From: Bacteriovoracaceae bacterium
GTDB taxonomy: Bacteria > Bdellovibrionota > Bacteriovoracia > Bacteriovoracales > Bacteriovoracaceae
Direction: 5' to 3'
DNA: 9,433 nucleotides
Assembly: GCA_023954595.1 (NCBI GenBank)
Contig: JAGSHJ010000092.1
Location: forward strand, 1-9,433
The notes beneath the pieces are model-generated. The model did not search any database, was not told where the DNA came from, and worked only from the letters and a program-made list of their open reading frames with translations. The translations under genes and the position numbers were made by a program. Shown here piece by piece: positions 1 to 6,960 of the stretch (position 1 is its first letter; the number at the start of each line of letters is the position of its first letter).

Positions 1-102
1 ATGATAATGAATATATTGTTCTCTCTTTTATCAGTCAAGAAATAATTATTAATTTTTTTAAATTTCTTTTTGATTAAACAAATTTCATATCTCGGAACTT
101 GG
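1..102. other. AT-rich leader without a gene
   Basis: This stretch upstream of the first gene is strongly AT-rich and holds no supportable coding region. It contains a perfect 10-bp palindrome, AATAATTATT, at 41-50, and a T run at about 53-59. Either could be an UP-element-like activator of the promoter just downstream or a site for a metal-responsive repressor, but no known operator consensus is recognisable. The end of any gene left of the window is not visible. Confidence 0.4.
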
Positions 103-111
103 TGATAAAAT
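83..111 (+). promoter_or_regulatory. Predicted extended -10 promoter of the permease gene
   Basis: TGA-TAAAAT at 103-111 is an extended -10 element (TGn plus five of six matches to TATAAT). The -35 region 17 nt upstream (TTTCAT, 83-88) is poor, as is common for extended -10 promoters. Transcription would begin near 118. That leaves about 13 nt of leader, just enough for the AAGGA ribosome site at 121-125 before the ATG at 131. This is inferred from pattern only. Confidence 0.5.
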
Positions 112-130
112 GGGGTAAAAAAGGACTTAT

Positions 131-1192
131 ATGGAATTCCTAAATGCCCTTTGGGGATATATTGCACTGTCAGCTCCTTATTTACTGCTAGGATTGACTC
201 TATCAGGCTTCATAAAGCAGTTTATTCCTATGGAGAAGGTTAAGAAGTGGCTAGGCCGCGATAATTTCTCATCTGTAATGAAGGCCGCCTTTATTGGGGT
301 GCCGCTACCTCTATGTTCATGTTCTGTCATACCAACGGCCGTGACTCTAAGAAAGTCTGGGGCAAGTAAAGCGTCTACAAGCGCGTTTTTGATCTCTCCA
401 CCTGAGTCTGGTCTCGACTCTATATCCGTCACTTACGCTATGATGGATCTTCCTATGACTATTTTAAGGCCTGTAGCTGCATTTTTCTCTGCAATTGTAG
501 CTGGCCTCTTTCAGATGTTCTTTAATAAGGAAGAAGAAGTCGTTGAACAAACTCAGGAAGTTCAAAAAAGCTGTTGTGGTTCTGGTATGGCAAAGGAAAT
601 CTCAAAGGATCCAATTGGAACACAGATAAAAAACGCATTCAAATACGGTTTTAAAGACTTGGTTGATGACATTGCATTCTGGCTTTTAATAGGTCTTGTT
701 TTGGGTGCTATTATTCAAGTTCTAGTTCCTGAGAACTTCTTTGAACTGATGAGTGTTAATCAAAGCCGCTTTTTAATATTGGCGGTAGGTATTCCCGTAT
801 ATATTTGTGCATCAGCTACAACTCCAATTGCAGCATCACTTATTCTTAAGGGGATGAGTCCTGGAACAGCCTTGCTTCTACTTTTAGTTGGCCCAGCTAC
901 AAATGCTTCAAACATAATGGTCCTGCAAAAGTACATTGGAAAAAAAGGTGTGGCCTTAAATGTATTGGCAGTTGTATTGGTTGCCTTAGGCTTTAGTTTC
1001 TTTGCAGACTTCTTGTATACAAACTTTTTAGAGACCAATTGGGCGGTAGGTGATTTACACAATCACGCTCATATAACCTGGTGGGAGAAACTGTCTGGAG
1101 TGATTCTGTCGATCCTTATACTCAAAGGTGTAATGAAGGAAAAAGTTATTCCATGGTTTAAGAAAAAAGGGAGTGATTCTTGTTGCGGGTAA
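131..1192 (+). CDS. SO_0444/ArsP-like metal efflux permease
   Basis: This is a predicted inner-membrane permease of 353 residues in the DUF318/ArsP (PF03773) superfamily, closest in pattern to the SO_0444-type Cu/Zn efflux transporters. The family signature is the cysteine motif PLCSCS (P60, C62, C64) followed by a Ser/Pro-rich segment. The second half of the internal repeat carries C226 in YICASATTP and the GPATNASN motif. Two CCG motifs lie outside the membrane parts (C148-C149 in the central charged loop, C351-C352 at the very end), and H310, H312 and H314 form a histidine cluster; all look suited to soft-metal binding. The start is ATG with AAGGA 5 nt upstream. The 3' end overlaps the next gene by 13 nt. 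The substrate (Cu, Zn or an arsenic compound) cannot be fixed from sequence alone. Confidence 0.85.
   Translation: MEFLNALWGYIALSAPYLLLGLTLSGFIKQFIPMEKVKKWLGRDNFSSVMKAAFIGVPLPLCSCSVIPTAVTLRKSGASKASTSAFLISPPESGLDSISVTYAMMDLPMTILRPVAAFFSAIVAGLFQMFFNKEEEVVEQTQEVQKSCCGSGMAKEISKDPIGTQIKNAFKYGFKDLVDDIAFWLLIGLVLGAIIQVLVPENFFELMSVNQSRFLILAVGIPVYICASATTPIAASLILKGMSPGTALLLLLVGPATNASNIMVLQKYIGKKGVALNVLAVVLVALGFSFFADFLYTNFLETNWAVGDLHNHAHITWWEKLSGVILSILILKGVMKEKVIPWFKKKGSDSCCG
1167..1182 (+). promoter_or_regulatory. RBS and TTG start of the SDR gene inside the permease ORF
   Basis: AAGGGAG at 1167-1173 is a good Shine-Dalgarno sequence lying within the last codons of the permease. It is 6 nt from TTG 1180 and 9 nt from a second in-frame TTG at 1183. 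No ATG or GTG is available in frame before the Rossmann motif, so a TTG start is required. The arrangement suggests translational coupling. Confidence 0.65.
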
Positions 1193-1935
1193 AGAGTGTC
1201 TTTATAACCGGAGCAAGCTCAGGGCTCGGACTTGAGCTGGCAAAGCTCTATAAATCCAAAGGTTGGAGAGTTGGTGCTTGTGCTAGAAGAGCAGATGTTT
1301 TGAATATGCTCAAAGAGAAATATGGGTTTGAGACCTATGCTGTGGATGTTGTGGATCGTGACCAAATGTCTCAAGCAATTGAAGACTTCTCAAAAGAGGG
1401 CCTTGATCTAGTGATTGCAAATGCTGGCAAGAGTTATGAGAAAAAAACAAGACTTCCAAACTTTAGCGTTGGGCGAGAGCTTATTGATATAAATCTGTTG
1501 GGTGTTATGAATACCTTCGAGCCTGCTGTGAATAAAATGTTAGAGCAAAATCATGGTCAGCTTGCGGCAATCTCATCAATCGCGGCCCTTAACGGTCTGC
1601 CTGGTGTTTCTGCCTATAGTGCATCTAAAGCGGCCGTGGCGAAGCTGTGTGAATCTCTAGGGCTTGATCTTGCTCGGGAGAATATAAGTGTAACTTGTAT
1701 CTTTCCAGGCTTTATAGACACACCTTTGACACAGAAAAATCCTCATCCAATGCCCTCTATGATCAGCGTAGAGGAGGCGGCAAATAAAGTTTATGAAGGA
1801 ATTTCAAAGAAAAAGCGAAAGGTATTCTTTCCTTTTAAATTCACCATGATGGTAAGAATTTTAGCTTTGCTTCCGAGATCCATTTACGCCAAAATTATGT
1901 CTATGAAAAAATTTAATTACTCACTTGAAGAATAG
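1180..1935 (+). CDS. SDR-family NAD(P)-dependent oxidoreductase
   Basis: This is a classical short-chain dehydrogenase/reductase of 251 residues, the normal length for the family and probably cytosolic. The nucleotide-binding motif TGASSGLG is at residues 10-17 and NAG at 81-83. The catalytic tetrad is complete: N105, S133, Y146 and K150 (YSASK). PGFIDTPL follows, as in the substrate-proximal loop of the family. R36-R37 at the end of the second beta strand would favour NADP(H), which is inference. The start is TTG with an AAGGGAG site, and the gene overlaps the permease by 13 nt, so the two are probably co-transcribed. The substrate is unknown; many SDRs of this kind reduce ketones or act in lipid metabolism, and the neighbours do not decide it. 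Confidence 0.88.
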   Translation: MLRVKSVFITGASSGLGLELAKLYKSKGWRVGACARRADVLNMLKEKYGFETYAVDVVDRDQMSQAIEDFSKEGLDLVIANAGKSYEKKTRLPNFSVGRELIDINLLGVMNTFEPAVNKMLEQNHGQLAAISSIAALNGLPGVSAYSASKAAVAKLCESLGLDLARENISVTCIFPGFIDTPLTQKNPHPMPSMISVEEAANKVYEGISKKKRKVFFPFKFTMMVRILALLPRSIYAKIMSMKKFNYSLEE

Positions 1936-1949
1936 GGAGATACGACAAG

Positions 1950-2174
1950 ATGAAAACACTACTAATTATATCCATGCTTACTTTACTAGGTGCCTGCCAA
2001 GAGAAAACTGAACAGACTAAGACCACTGGAGCAGCTGAAACTGCGAGTCAGAGTGCACTACCAACAGAAATTGTTGATCTTGAGGATTGCGATGACAAGA
2101 TTGAAAAACTTGAAGAAGAGCCTGTAGAGATCAATCTTGGAGAAACGGCCGACGCAGGTTGTACGATCGAATAA
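1950..2174 (+). CDS. Small acidic lipoprotein
   Basis: This 74-residue protein has a type II signal peptide: MKT, a hydrophobic stretch, then the lipobox L-G-A-C with the lipidated cysteine at C16. The mature part is about 58 residues, Thr/Ala/Gln-rich at first and then strongly acidic (clusters at 43-49 and 52-60), with two further cysteines, C47 and C71, that could form a disulfide or bind metal. The AGGGAGA ribosome site at 1934-1940 overlaps the stop codon of the SDR gene, and the intergenic gap is only 14 nt, so it probably ends the permease-SDR operon. No family is recognised. A role in periplasmic metal handling beside the efflux permease is possible but rests only on position and acidity. 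Confidence 0.78.
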   Translation: MKTLLIISMLTLLGACQEKTEQTKTTGAAETASQSALPTEIVDLEDCDDKIEKLEEEPVEINLGETADAGCTIE

Positions 2175-2183
2175 ATATCTAGG

Positions 2184-2212
2184 TTGTTCAATGCTTCAGG
2201 TCTTCCTATCAT
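2184..2212 (+). promoter_or_regulatory. Predicted sigma-70-like promoter of fumC
   Basis: TTGTTC (2184-2189) and TATCAT (2207-2212) are separated by exactly 17 nt and match the -35 and -10 consensus at three and five of six positions. Transcription would start near 2219, just ahead of the AAAGGAAGG ribosome site (2221-2229) and the ATG at 2235. The TTG that opens the maximal reading frame at 2184 is then part of the -35 element rather than a codon. Confidence 0.55.
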
Positions 2213-2234
2213 GGACTTAAAAAGGAAGGCCTTT

Positions 2235-3608
2235 ATGCAAAGAACTGAAAAAGACTCGATGGGAGAGGTTCAAATCTCCCAAGACAAGTACTGGGGTGCT
2301 CAAACTCAGCGCTCCTTAGAAAATTTTCCTATAGGTCAAGAGACCTTTCCGTTCGAATTTATTCAAAATTATGCTTACCTTAAAAAGGCCTGTGCAAGAG
2401 CAAATGAGACTCTTGGCAAGCTTGATTCAAACAAGGCGAGTTCAATCTCCAATGCATGTGATGAAGTCATTGAGGGGAAGTATAATAAGCATTTTCCACT
2501 TAAAGTCTGGCAAACAGGCTCTGGAACTCAAACGAATATGAACGTAAATGAGGTTGTATCTAACCGTGCCACAGAGCTTATGGGTGGCAAATTAGGAGAT
2601 AAACTCGTTCACCCAAATGACCATGTGAACATGTCACAATCTTCAAATGACACATTTCCAACCGTCATGCAGATGAGTTGTATTGTCCAAATTAAAAAAC
2701 GTCTAATTCCTTCAATCGAGAACTTAATAAATTCCATTCGTTCAAAGTCTAAAGAGTTTAACGAAGAAATTAAAATTGGCAGAACACATTTGATGGATGC
2801 CGTTCCCATGACTTGTGGACAGGAGTTCTCTACTTGGGCCTGTCAGTTGGAGCAATCCCTTGATGGAGTTAAAAATTCACTCAGCTGGGTGAGTGAGCTT
2901 CCTATTGGAGGCACGGCAATTGGCACTGGCCTAAATGCATCTAATGAGTTTTCAAAATTAGTTGTAGAAAACTTAAATTCTTATTTAGGTATGAAGTTTG
3001 CGCCTCTAGATAATAAATTTTCTAAAATAGCGTCCCATGATGATCTATTGCACCTCAGCGGGTGTCTAAAAACAATTGCTTCTGCTTTAATCAAAGTTGC
3101 AAACGACGTTAGACTCTTAGGCAGTGGTCCAAGGTGTGGGCTTGCAGAGCTTCTACTTCCTGAAAATGAGCCAGGTAGCTCTATTATGCCAGGAAAAGTA
3201 AATCCAACTCAGTGTGAGGCCATGACAATGGTTTGTGCTCAAGTTGTTGGTAATGATGCTGCTGTGAGCTTTGGGGCCATGCATGGACAGCTTCAATTAA
3301 ATACTTATAAGCCCTTGATGATACACAATATTCTAAACTCAATTAGACTATTGAGCGATGGGGCAGAAAGCTTTGATAGTAGATGTATTCAAGGCATAAA
3401 AATAAATACTTCCAAGCTTTTAGAGTACCGAGAAAAGTCATTGATGATTGTAACGGCACTAGCACCTAAAATTGGCTACGAGAAGGCCGCTGAGATTGCT
3501 CATAATGCCTATGAGAATGGAACAACCATAATGGAGGAGACGTTAAAACAAGAGCTTATGAGTGAGTCTGAGTTTCGCTCCCAGGTTGATTTAAGGCGTA
3601 TGACCTAA
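2235..3608 (+). CDS. fumC: Fumarate hydratase class II (fumarase C)
   Basis: This enzyme catalyses reversible hydration of fumarate to L-malate in the TCA cycle. It is an iron-independent cytosolic homotetramer of the aspartase/fumarase superfamily. The product is 457 residues, close to the 467 of E. coli FumC. Visible landmarks are the N-terminal EKDSMGE and KYWGAQTQRS, TGSGTQTNMN, SSNDTFPT, GRTH with catalytic H185 (E. coli H188), and the flexible signature loop GSSIMPGKVN with catalytic S315 (E. coli S318). The C-terminal domain is intact and ends VDLRRMT. The reading frame extends back to TTG 2184 and ATG 2211. ATG 2235 is chosen because AAAGGAAGG lies 5 nt upstream, the family homology begins there, and the predicted promoter covers the upstream candidates. 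No clear terminator follows. Confidence 0.96.
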   Translation: MQRTEKDSMGEVQISQDKYWGAQTQRSLENFPIGQETFPFEFIQNYAYLKKACARANETLGKLDSNKASSISNACDEVIEGKYNKHFPLKVWQTGSGTQTNMNVNEVVSNRATELMGGKLGDKLVHPNDHVNMSQSSNDTFPTVMQMSCIVQIKKRLIPSIENLINSIRSKSKEFNEEIKIGRTHLMDAVPMTCGQEFSTWACQLEQSLDGVKNSLSWVSELPIGGTAIGTGLNASNEFSKLVVENLNSYLGMKFAPLDNKFSKIASHDDLLHLSGCLKTIASALIKVANDVRLLGSGPRCGLAELLLPENEPGSSIMPGKVNPTQCEAMTMVCAQVVGNDAAVSFGAMHGQLQLNTYKPLMIHNILNSIRLLSDGAESFDSRCIQGIKINTSKLLEYREKSLMIVTALAPKIGYEKAAEIAHNAYENGTTIMEETLKQELMSESEFRSQVDLRRMT

Positions 3609-3676
3609 AAATCTCTATCATTAAGAATCCTTAGTGGCCGAAACACTGTTAAATTTACACCTTTTCATCGTTGATG

Positions 3677-3705
3677 TTGTCAGCACAGACCTAGCTTAAT
3701 AAAAC
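3677..3705 (+). promoter_or_regulatory. Predicted promoter of the protein-glutaminase-like gene
   Basis: TTGTCA (3677-3682, five of six) and TAAAAC (3700-3705, four of six) are spaced 17 nt apart. The start of transcription would be near 3712, giving a leader of about 37 nt with AGGGGA at 3737-3742 before the ATG at 3749. An alternative -10, TAATAA at 3697-3702, overlaps it but has poorer spacing. Confidence 0.45.
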
Positions 3706-3748
3706 CCCACTACACCAAGGGATAAGTGTACTTAATAGGGGAAATATT

Positions 3749-4666
3749 ATGAAAAAACTCATTTTAGTGGCATTGGCATTTTCTGGCCTTGCTTCATTCG
3801 CAGCTCCAATCAGTCCGATCGTAGGCTACAATACTACAACTCATAATCAGTATGAGCTTAATACGTTTTGGAAAGAGATTGAAAGTATTAATTATAAAAT
3901 GAAAGGCGACGATTGCTTTAAAAGAGCGATGATCTGGTCTTACAAATTGAACAAAAAGTATGGCGTGAAGTCTAAAAAAGTTTTCATGCACTACACTGAC
4001 AAATTTAACCATGAACTAGATGACCAAGGTAGAACTGGCCTAGGCGCATTCTTTGGAAGAATTGTTTCTAGCAATGACGGATGGGATTTCCATGTTGCTC
4101 CTGCAGTAAACATCAATGGTCAGGACATGATCCTTGACCCACACCTTACAAAAGGCCCAAAAACTGTTGAGAACTGGGTTGATTTTCTAACTGAAAGAGG
4201 CGAGCGTCTTCTTAAGAAGAGACACTATGACCTTTTAAATGACCTTAGAAAGTATAGTAAGAAATCAAGAGGCTCAACAGATCGTGCTAAGTATAGAAGA
4301 AAAGCACAAGAAATTAGAGATACTCTTAAGAGATTAGGGCTTACAACTGACCGTAATCAAAAAGTAGATATCAAGTGTAAGAAGATTACTCATATTATGG
4401 AATTTGACCGCAGCCAACAAGATGCGTGGTGTTTCTACCAAGAAACTTCAATGTATTACTTTGGTCCACTTGAGCTTCGTTACCTAAACTACGGAAACAT
4501 CAATTGGGACAAAAGACTTCCTGTAACTGACCTTAGTTTTCACAACGAGGACAACTATGCTGATGGAAGAAACTACGTTGTACGTGACTGGGATTATGAA
4601 AAGGTTGCAGGTTCCTTAGACGAATATAAATCTCGCTCTAGACCAGAGACAATTCGCGGCATTTAA
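3749..4666 (+). CDS. Secreted protein-glutaminase-like cysteine hydrolase
   Basis: This 305-residue exported protein has a Sec signal peptide (KK, hydrophobic core, cleavage likely after A18 or A19). Its middle resembles the bacterial protein-glutamine glutaminase fold (Gln_deamidase_2, PF18626). C56 sits in a DDCFKRA motif at the start of a helix, H115 in DFHVAP on a beta strand, and D130 in ILDPH, followed by GPKTVENWVDF as in the family. Such enzymes deamidate glutamine side chains of proteins to glutamate, releasing ammonia. The order C-H-D and the surrounding motifs fit; the spacings (59 and 15) differ from those I recall for the Chryseobacterium enzyme. Residues 165-200 are basic and helical, possibly an inserted arm. 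C-terminal C214 and a WCFY cysteine could pair. The RBS is AGGGGA, 6 nt from ATG. A transglutaminase-like protease is the main alternative. Confidence 0.68.
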   Translation: MKKLILVALAFSGLASFAAPISPIVGYNTTTHNQYELNTFWKEIESINYKMKGDDCFKRAMIWSYKLNKKYGVKSKKVFMHYTDKFNHELDDQGRTGLGAFFGRIVSSNDGWDFHVAPAVNINGQDMILDPHLTKGPKTVENWVDFLTERGERLLKKRHYDLLNDLRKYSKKSRGSTDRAKYRRKAQEIRDTLKRLGLTTDRNQKVDIKCKKITHIMEFDRSQQDAWCFYQETSMYYFGPLELRYLNYGNINWDKRLPVTDLSFHNEDNYADGRNYVVRDWDYEKVAGSLDEYKSRSRPETIRGI

Positions 4667-4694
4667 GAATATATATTTCTTTATGAATATGCAG

Positions 4695-4725
4695 AGACCA
4701 GCTGAAAAGCTGGTCTTTTTTATTT
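4695..4725 (+). terminator. Intrinsic terminator with GAAA tetraloop
   Basis: AGACCAGCT (4695-4703) pairs perfectly with AGCTGGTCT (4708-4716) around a GAAA loop, and a run of T residues follows (4716-4721, then ATTT). It lies 28 nt after the stop codon of the protein-glutaminase-like gene. The T tract runs straight into the ribosome site of the histidine kinase gene. Confidence 0.9.
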
Positions 4726-4738
4726 GGGGAAATGTCTA

Positions 4739-6139
4739 ATGGATGTAGAGCAAGTCGAGCATGAGTACAAAAAAGAGATTTGTAAGCAAGCTTCCAGAAA
4801 CTTAAAAATCTTATGCTTACTCGGCATGGCCTTTTTCCCATTGTTTGCCATGTTGGATGCCAAAAACCATCCAGGAGTTGTAAAAGAACTCCTTTTTACT
4901 CGCTTAGTTGTATTTCTTTTTTTTACAGCCAACTATTTCTACATACGTAGAACTTCTTCAATCAAAAAACCAACTCTGTATTTTAGTCTGCTTGTTGCTT
5001 TTGGGGGAGCGGGAATAACCATAATTAATATCTTTATTGGTATGGAAAACAGTCCTAAGTTTGCTGGGATTATGCTTGTTATTTTGGCCGCATCAACTTT
5101 AAGTCTCACTGACGGACTTAGGACCTTCTTTCTCAATATTATACTGGTTATGACTTACGCTACTGGTGCTTTTTTATTCTTTGGAACTAAATTAATAAAT
5201 AGCGGTGAGTTCTTGTTTGCTCTAGTCACTATGTCTACTACTGCACTAATAGGTGCTAGTGCCGCGCACTTAATAGAGAAGACTAGAAAAGAGCTTTTTT
5301 TTAGCTACTTTGAGAATAAAAGTGCAAAGGCCACTTTGAAAAAAGAGCTGAAGAGTAAGAAAAATACTCTTGATGAACTAGCTGAAGAAATTTCTACAAA
5401 TAAGAAGCGACTTGAAAAAGCACTTCTTGAAGCTCAGAGTGCTAAAAATGAAGCAGAAAAAGCAATGAAATTAAGAGATGACTTTATTTCAGTTGCTTCT
5501 CATGAATTAAAAACACCACTGTCTGTATTGAAAACTCAATCAGATATCTTAAATATGGGACTTGATGATAAAACCTTGAGACTAACAAAAGAAGACACCA
5601 AAAAGATTCTCGAAAATTTTAATACCAATGTCGAGAGTATCAATCGATTGATCGATGATATGAGAGATGTAACTCGTGTTGAAAGCGGCAACCTTGATTT
5701 ACATTCAATGAAGTTTAATCTCAATGAGTTAGTACAGAAGGTCTTAAATAACTTTAGCCTGTCTGATGGTGTCGACATAAAGCTTATTCAGCATCAAGTC
5801 GTCGTGGGGAAGTGGGATCCATTTCGACTCGAACAGGTTGTTGTTAACCTCGTTTCAAACGCCATCAAGTACGGGGGAGGCAATCTGCCTGAAGTCCATA
5901 TTGATATTAAAGATGGTTTTGCTTGTATAGAAGTTGTCGATTTTGGAGCAGGAATCGCAAAAGAAGACCAAGAGAAAATATTTACAAAATATGGAAGAGT
6001 GAAAAAAGATGATCAGGTCTCAGGTCTTGGGCTTGGATTGTATATATCACAAGAAATTGTTCGATCTCACGGTGGGAGGATTTCGGTAGTAAGTGAAAGA
6101 GGCAAGGGATCTACTTTTAAGGTTGAAATTCCTTTGTAA
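4739..6139 (+). CDS. Six-TM sensor histidine kinase, orphan
   Basis: This is a membrane-bound two-component sensor kinase of 466 residues. Six hydrophobic segments (about 22-39, 50-68, 77-101, 107-123, 128-148, 155-178) have only short loops, so there is no large periplasmic sensor. A long charged coiled coil (about 185-250) leads to the HisKA dimerisation helix with phospho-accepting H255 in SHELKTPL. The HATPase domain is complete: N box with N374 (NLVSNAIKYG), G1 box D401-F-G-A-G, F box IFTKYGR, G2 box G429-L-G-L-G. No receiver or output domain is fused and no response regulator gene is adjacent, so its partner is encoded elsewhere. ATG 4739 with GGGGA (4726-4730) is preferred; the TTG at 4724 overlaps that ribosome site. 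The signal is unknown; sensing through the membrane part is inference. Confidence 0.92.
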   Translation: MDVEQVEHEYKKEICKQASRNLKILCLLGMAFFPLFAMLDAKNHPGVVKELLFTRLVVFLFFTANYFYIRRTSSIKKPTLYFSLLVAFGGAGITIINIFIGMENSPKFAGIMLVILAASTLSLTDGLRTFFLNIILVMTYATGAFLFFGTKLINSGEFLFALVTMSTTALIGASAAHLIEKTRKELFFSYFENKSAKATLKKELKSKKNTLDELAEEISTNKKRLEKALLEAQSAKNEAEKAMKLRDDFISVASHELKTPLSVLKTQSDILNMGLDDKTLRLTKEDTKKILENFNTNVESINRLIDDMRDVTRVESGNLDLHSMKFNLNELVQKVLNNFSLSDGVDIKLIQHQVVVGKWDPFRLEQVVVNLVSNAIKYGGGNLPEVHIDIKDGFACIEVVDFGAGIAKEDQEKIFTKYGRVKKDDQVSGLGLGLYISQEIVRSHGGRISVVSERGKGSTFKVEIPL

Positions 6140-6141
6140 TA

Positions 6142-6172
6142 ACAAACTTGCCGCAAGCTGCGACAAGTTTGT
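6142..6172. terminator. Bidirectional hairpin between convergent genes
   Basis: ACAAACTTG (6142-6150) pairs with CAAGTTTGT (6164-6172). After one C-A mismatch, an inner CGCA (6152-6155) pairs with TGCG (6159-6162) around an AGC loop. It sits 2 nt after the kinase stop and 12 nt after the OmpA-family stop on the other strand. T-rich but interrupted tracts flank both sides, so it can serve as a terminator for both genes, though weaker than a standard U-tract terminator. Confidence 0.7.
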
Positions 6173-6184
6173 ATTTGATAATTA

Positions 6185-6832
6185 TTATTCTGCTGCTCTT
6201 GAAGAATCTGAATCACCCATAGTTATCGCTAATTCAACACGTCTATTCGCTGCACGGCCTTCTGTTGTTTTATTAGTGTCGATAGGATCTGTAGACGCCA
6301 CTCCCAGAGTATTGATCCTTTGTGCTGGAACGCCATTTGATACCAAAATACTTTTCACTGTTTGTGCTCGTTCTTTGGAAAGTTTTTTATTGATGGGCTC
6401 ACTTCCGGTTGCATCTGTGTGACCAATAATTGTGATGTTGTTCTCTGGGTACTTTTTTAATACGTCGGCCATCTCTTTTAGTCTGCTTCGTGCCTCAGAG
6501 CGCACCTGGCTCTTGCCTGTTTCAAAGGTTATATCTCCCTTTAGTTTTGTTATAATCCCTTGGTCAGTTCTTTGGGTCTCAGCGATCTCTTCAAGCTCTT
6601 TTGCCTGCTTGTCGAGTTTGTTTCCATAAGCTCCTCCGGCAATCCCGCCTAAGACACCACCAAGTACAGCTCCTTTCTTTTTATCTTTAGAAACAATTGA
6701 TCCTGCTACCGCACCAACTGCAGCTCCAATTCCCGCACCTTTTTTTGTATTAATATTTTCATCTTTTTGACCCTCTGTGGTTGCACAGCTAGAGATTGTG
6801 ATTGCGATGGCAAAGCATAATAGTTTTTTCAT
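6185..6832 (-). CDS. OmpA-family lipoprotein with glycine zippers (YiaD-like)
   Basis: This 215-residue protein probably links the outer membrane to peptidoglycan. A lipoprotein signal peptide ends in I-S-S-C, lipidated at C16. Two glycine-zipper hydrophobic segments follow (about 32-47 and 54-70), separated by a Lys-rich turn at 49-53. This is the architecture of the YiaD-type, glycine-zipper plus OmpA group. After a short helical linker the OmpA_C domain spans about 100-203. Its peptidoglycan (diaminopimelate)-binding pair is present, D140 in GHTDATG and R155 in LSKERA, with the same 15-residue spacing as D271/R286 of Acinetobacter OmpA. The domain ends with GRAANRRVEL. The start has AAAGGAAG (6837-6844 on the complementary strand) 4 nt upstream. 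No convincing promoter was found between it and glsA. Confidence 0.92.
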   Translation of the reverse strand: MKKLLCFAIAITISSCATTEGQKDENINTKKGAGIGAAVGAVAGSIVSKDKKKGAVLGGVLGGIAGGAYGNKLDKQAKELEEIAETQRTDQGIITKLKGDITFETGKSQVRSEARSRLKEMADVLKKYPENNITIIGHTDATGSEPINKKLSKERAQTVKSILVSNGVPAQRINTLGVASTDPIDTNKTTEGRAANRRVELAITMGDSDSSRAAE

Positions 6833-6918
6833 GTATCTTCCTTTGTTAATTAAACGAGCACTAGCTTAGTTCTAGGGCCAAATAAACAAAAGAGTGTCGA
6901 AGAAATTTAGAAGGAATT

Positions 6919-6946
6919 TGGGCCTTTACAAAAGTTGCAAGGCCCA
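6919..6946 (-). terminator. Possible hairpin terminator after glsA
   Basis: TGGGCCTT (6919-6926) and AAGGCCCA (6939-6946) form an 8-bp stem with a 12-nt loop, 14 nt beyond the glsA stop codon. In the transcribed direction it is followed by AAATTCCTTC, not a clean U tract. Termination may therefore be partial, and some transcripts may read into the OmpA-family gene. Confidence 0.45.
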
Positions 6947-6960
6947 TTATTTGAAGTTTA

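Noticed and set aside
3609..3676. Terminator after fumC
   Set aside because: Only 4-bp stems (such as TAAG/CTTA and AGTG/CACT) can be drawn and no T run follows, so none is called.
4724..4738. TTG start of the histidine kinase at 4724
   Set aside because: This TTG overlaps the TTTGGGGA ribosome site itself and the tail of a terminator; ATG 4739 is correctly spaced.
6093..6422. Open frame on the + strand over the OmpA-family gene
   Set aside because: It lies antisense to a clear OmpA-domain lipoprotein, has no ribosome site, and its sequence is explained by the codon pattern of the real gene.
6833..6918. Promoter for the OmpA-family gene
   Set aside because: TTTAAT at 6854-6849 sits too close to the ribosome site, and other -10-like hexamers lack a spaced -35; transcription may come from further upstream, including read-through from glsA.
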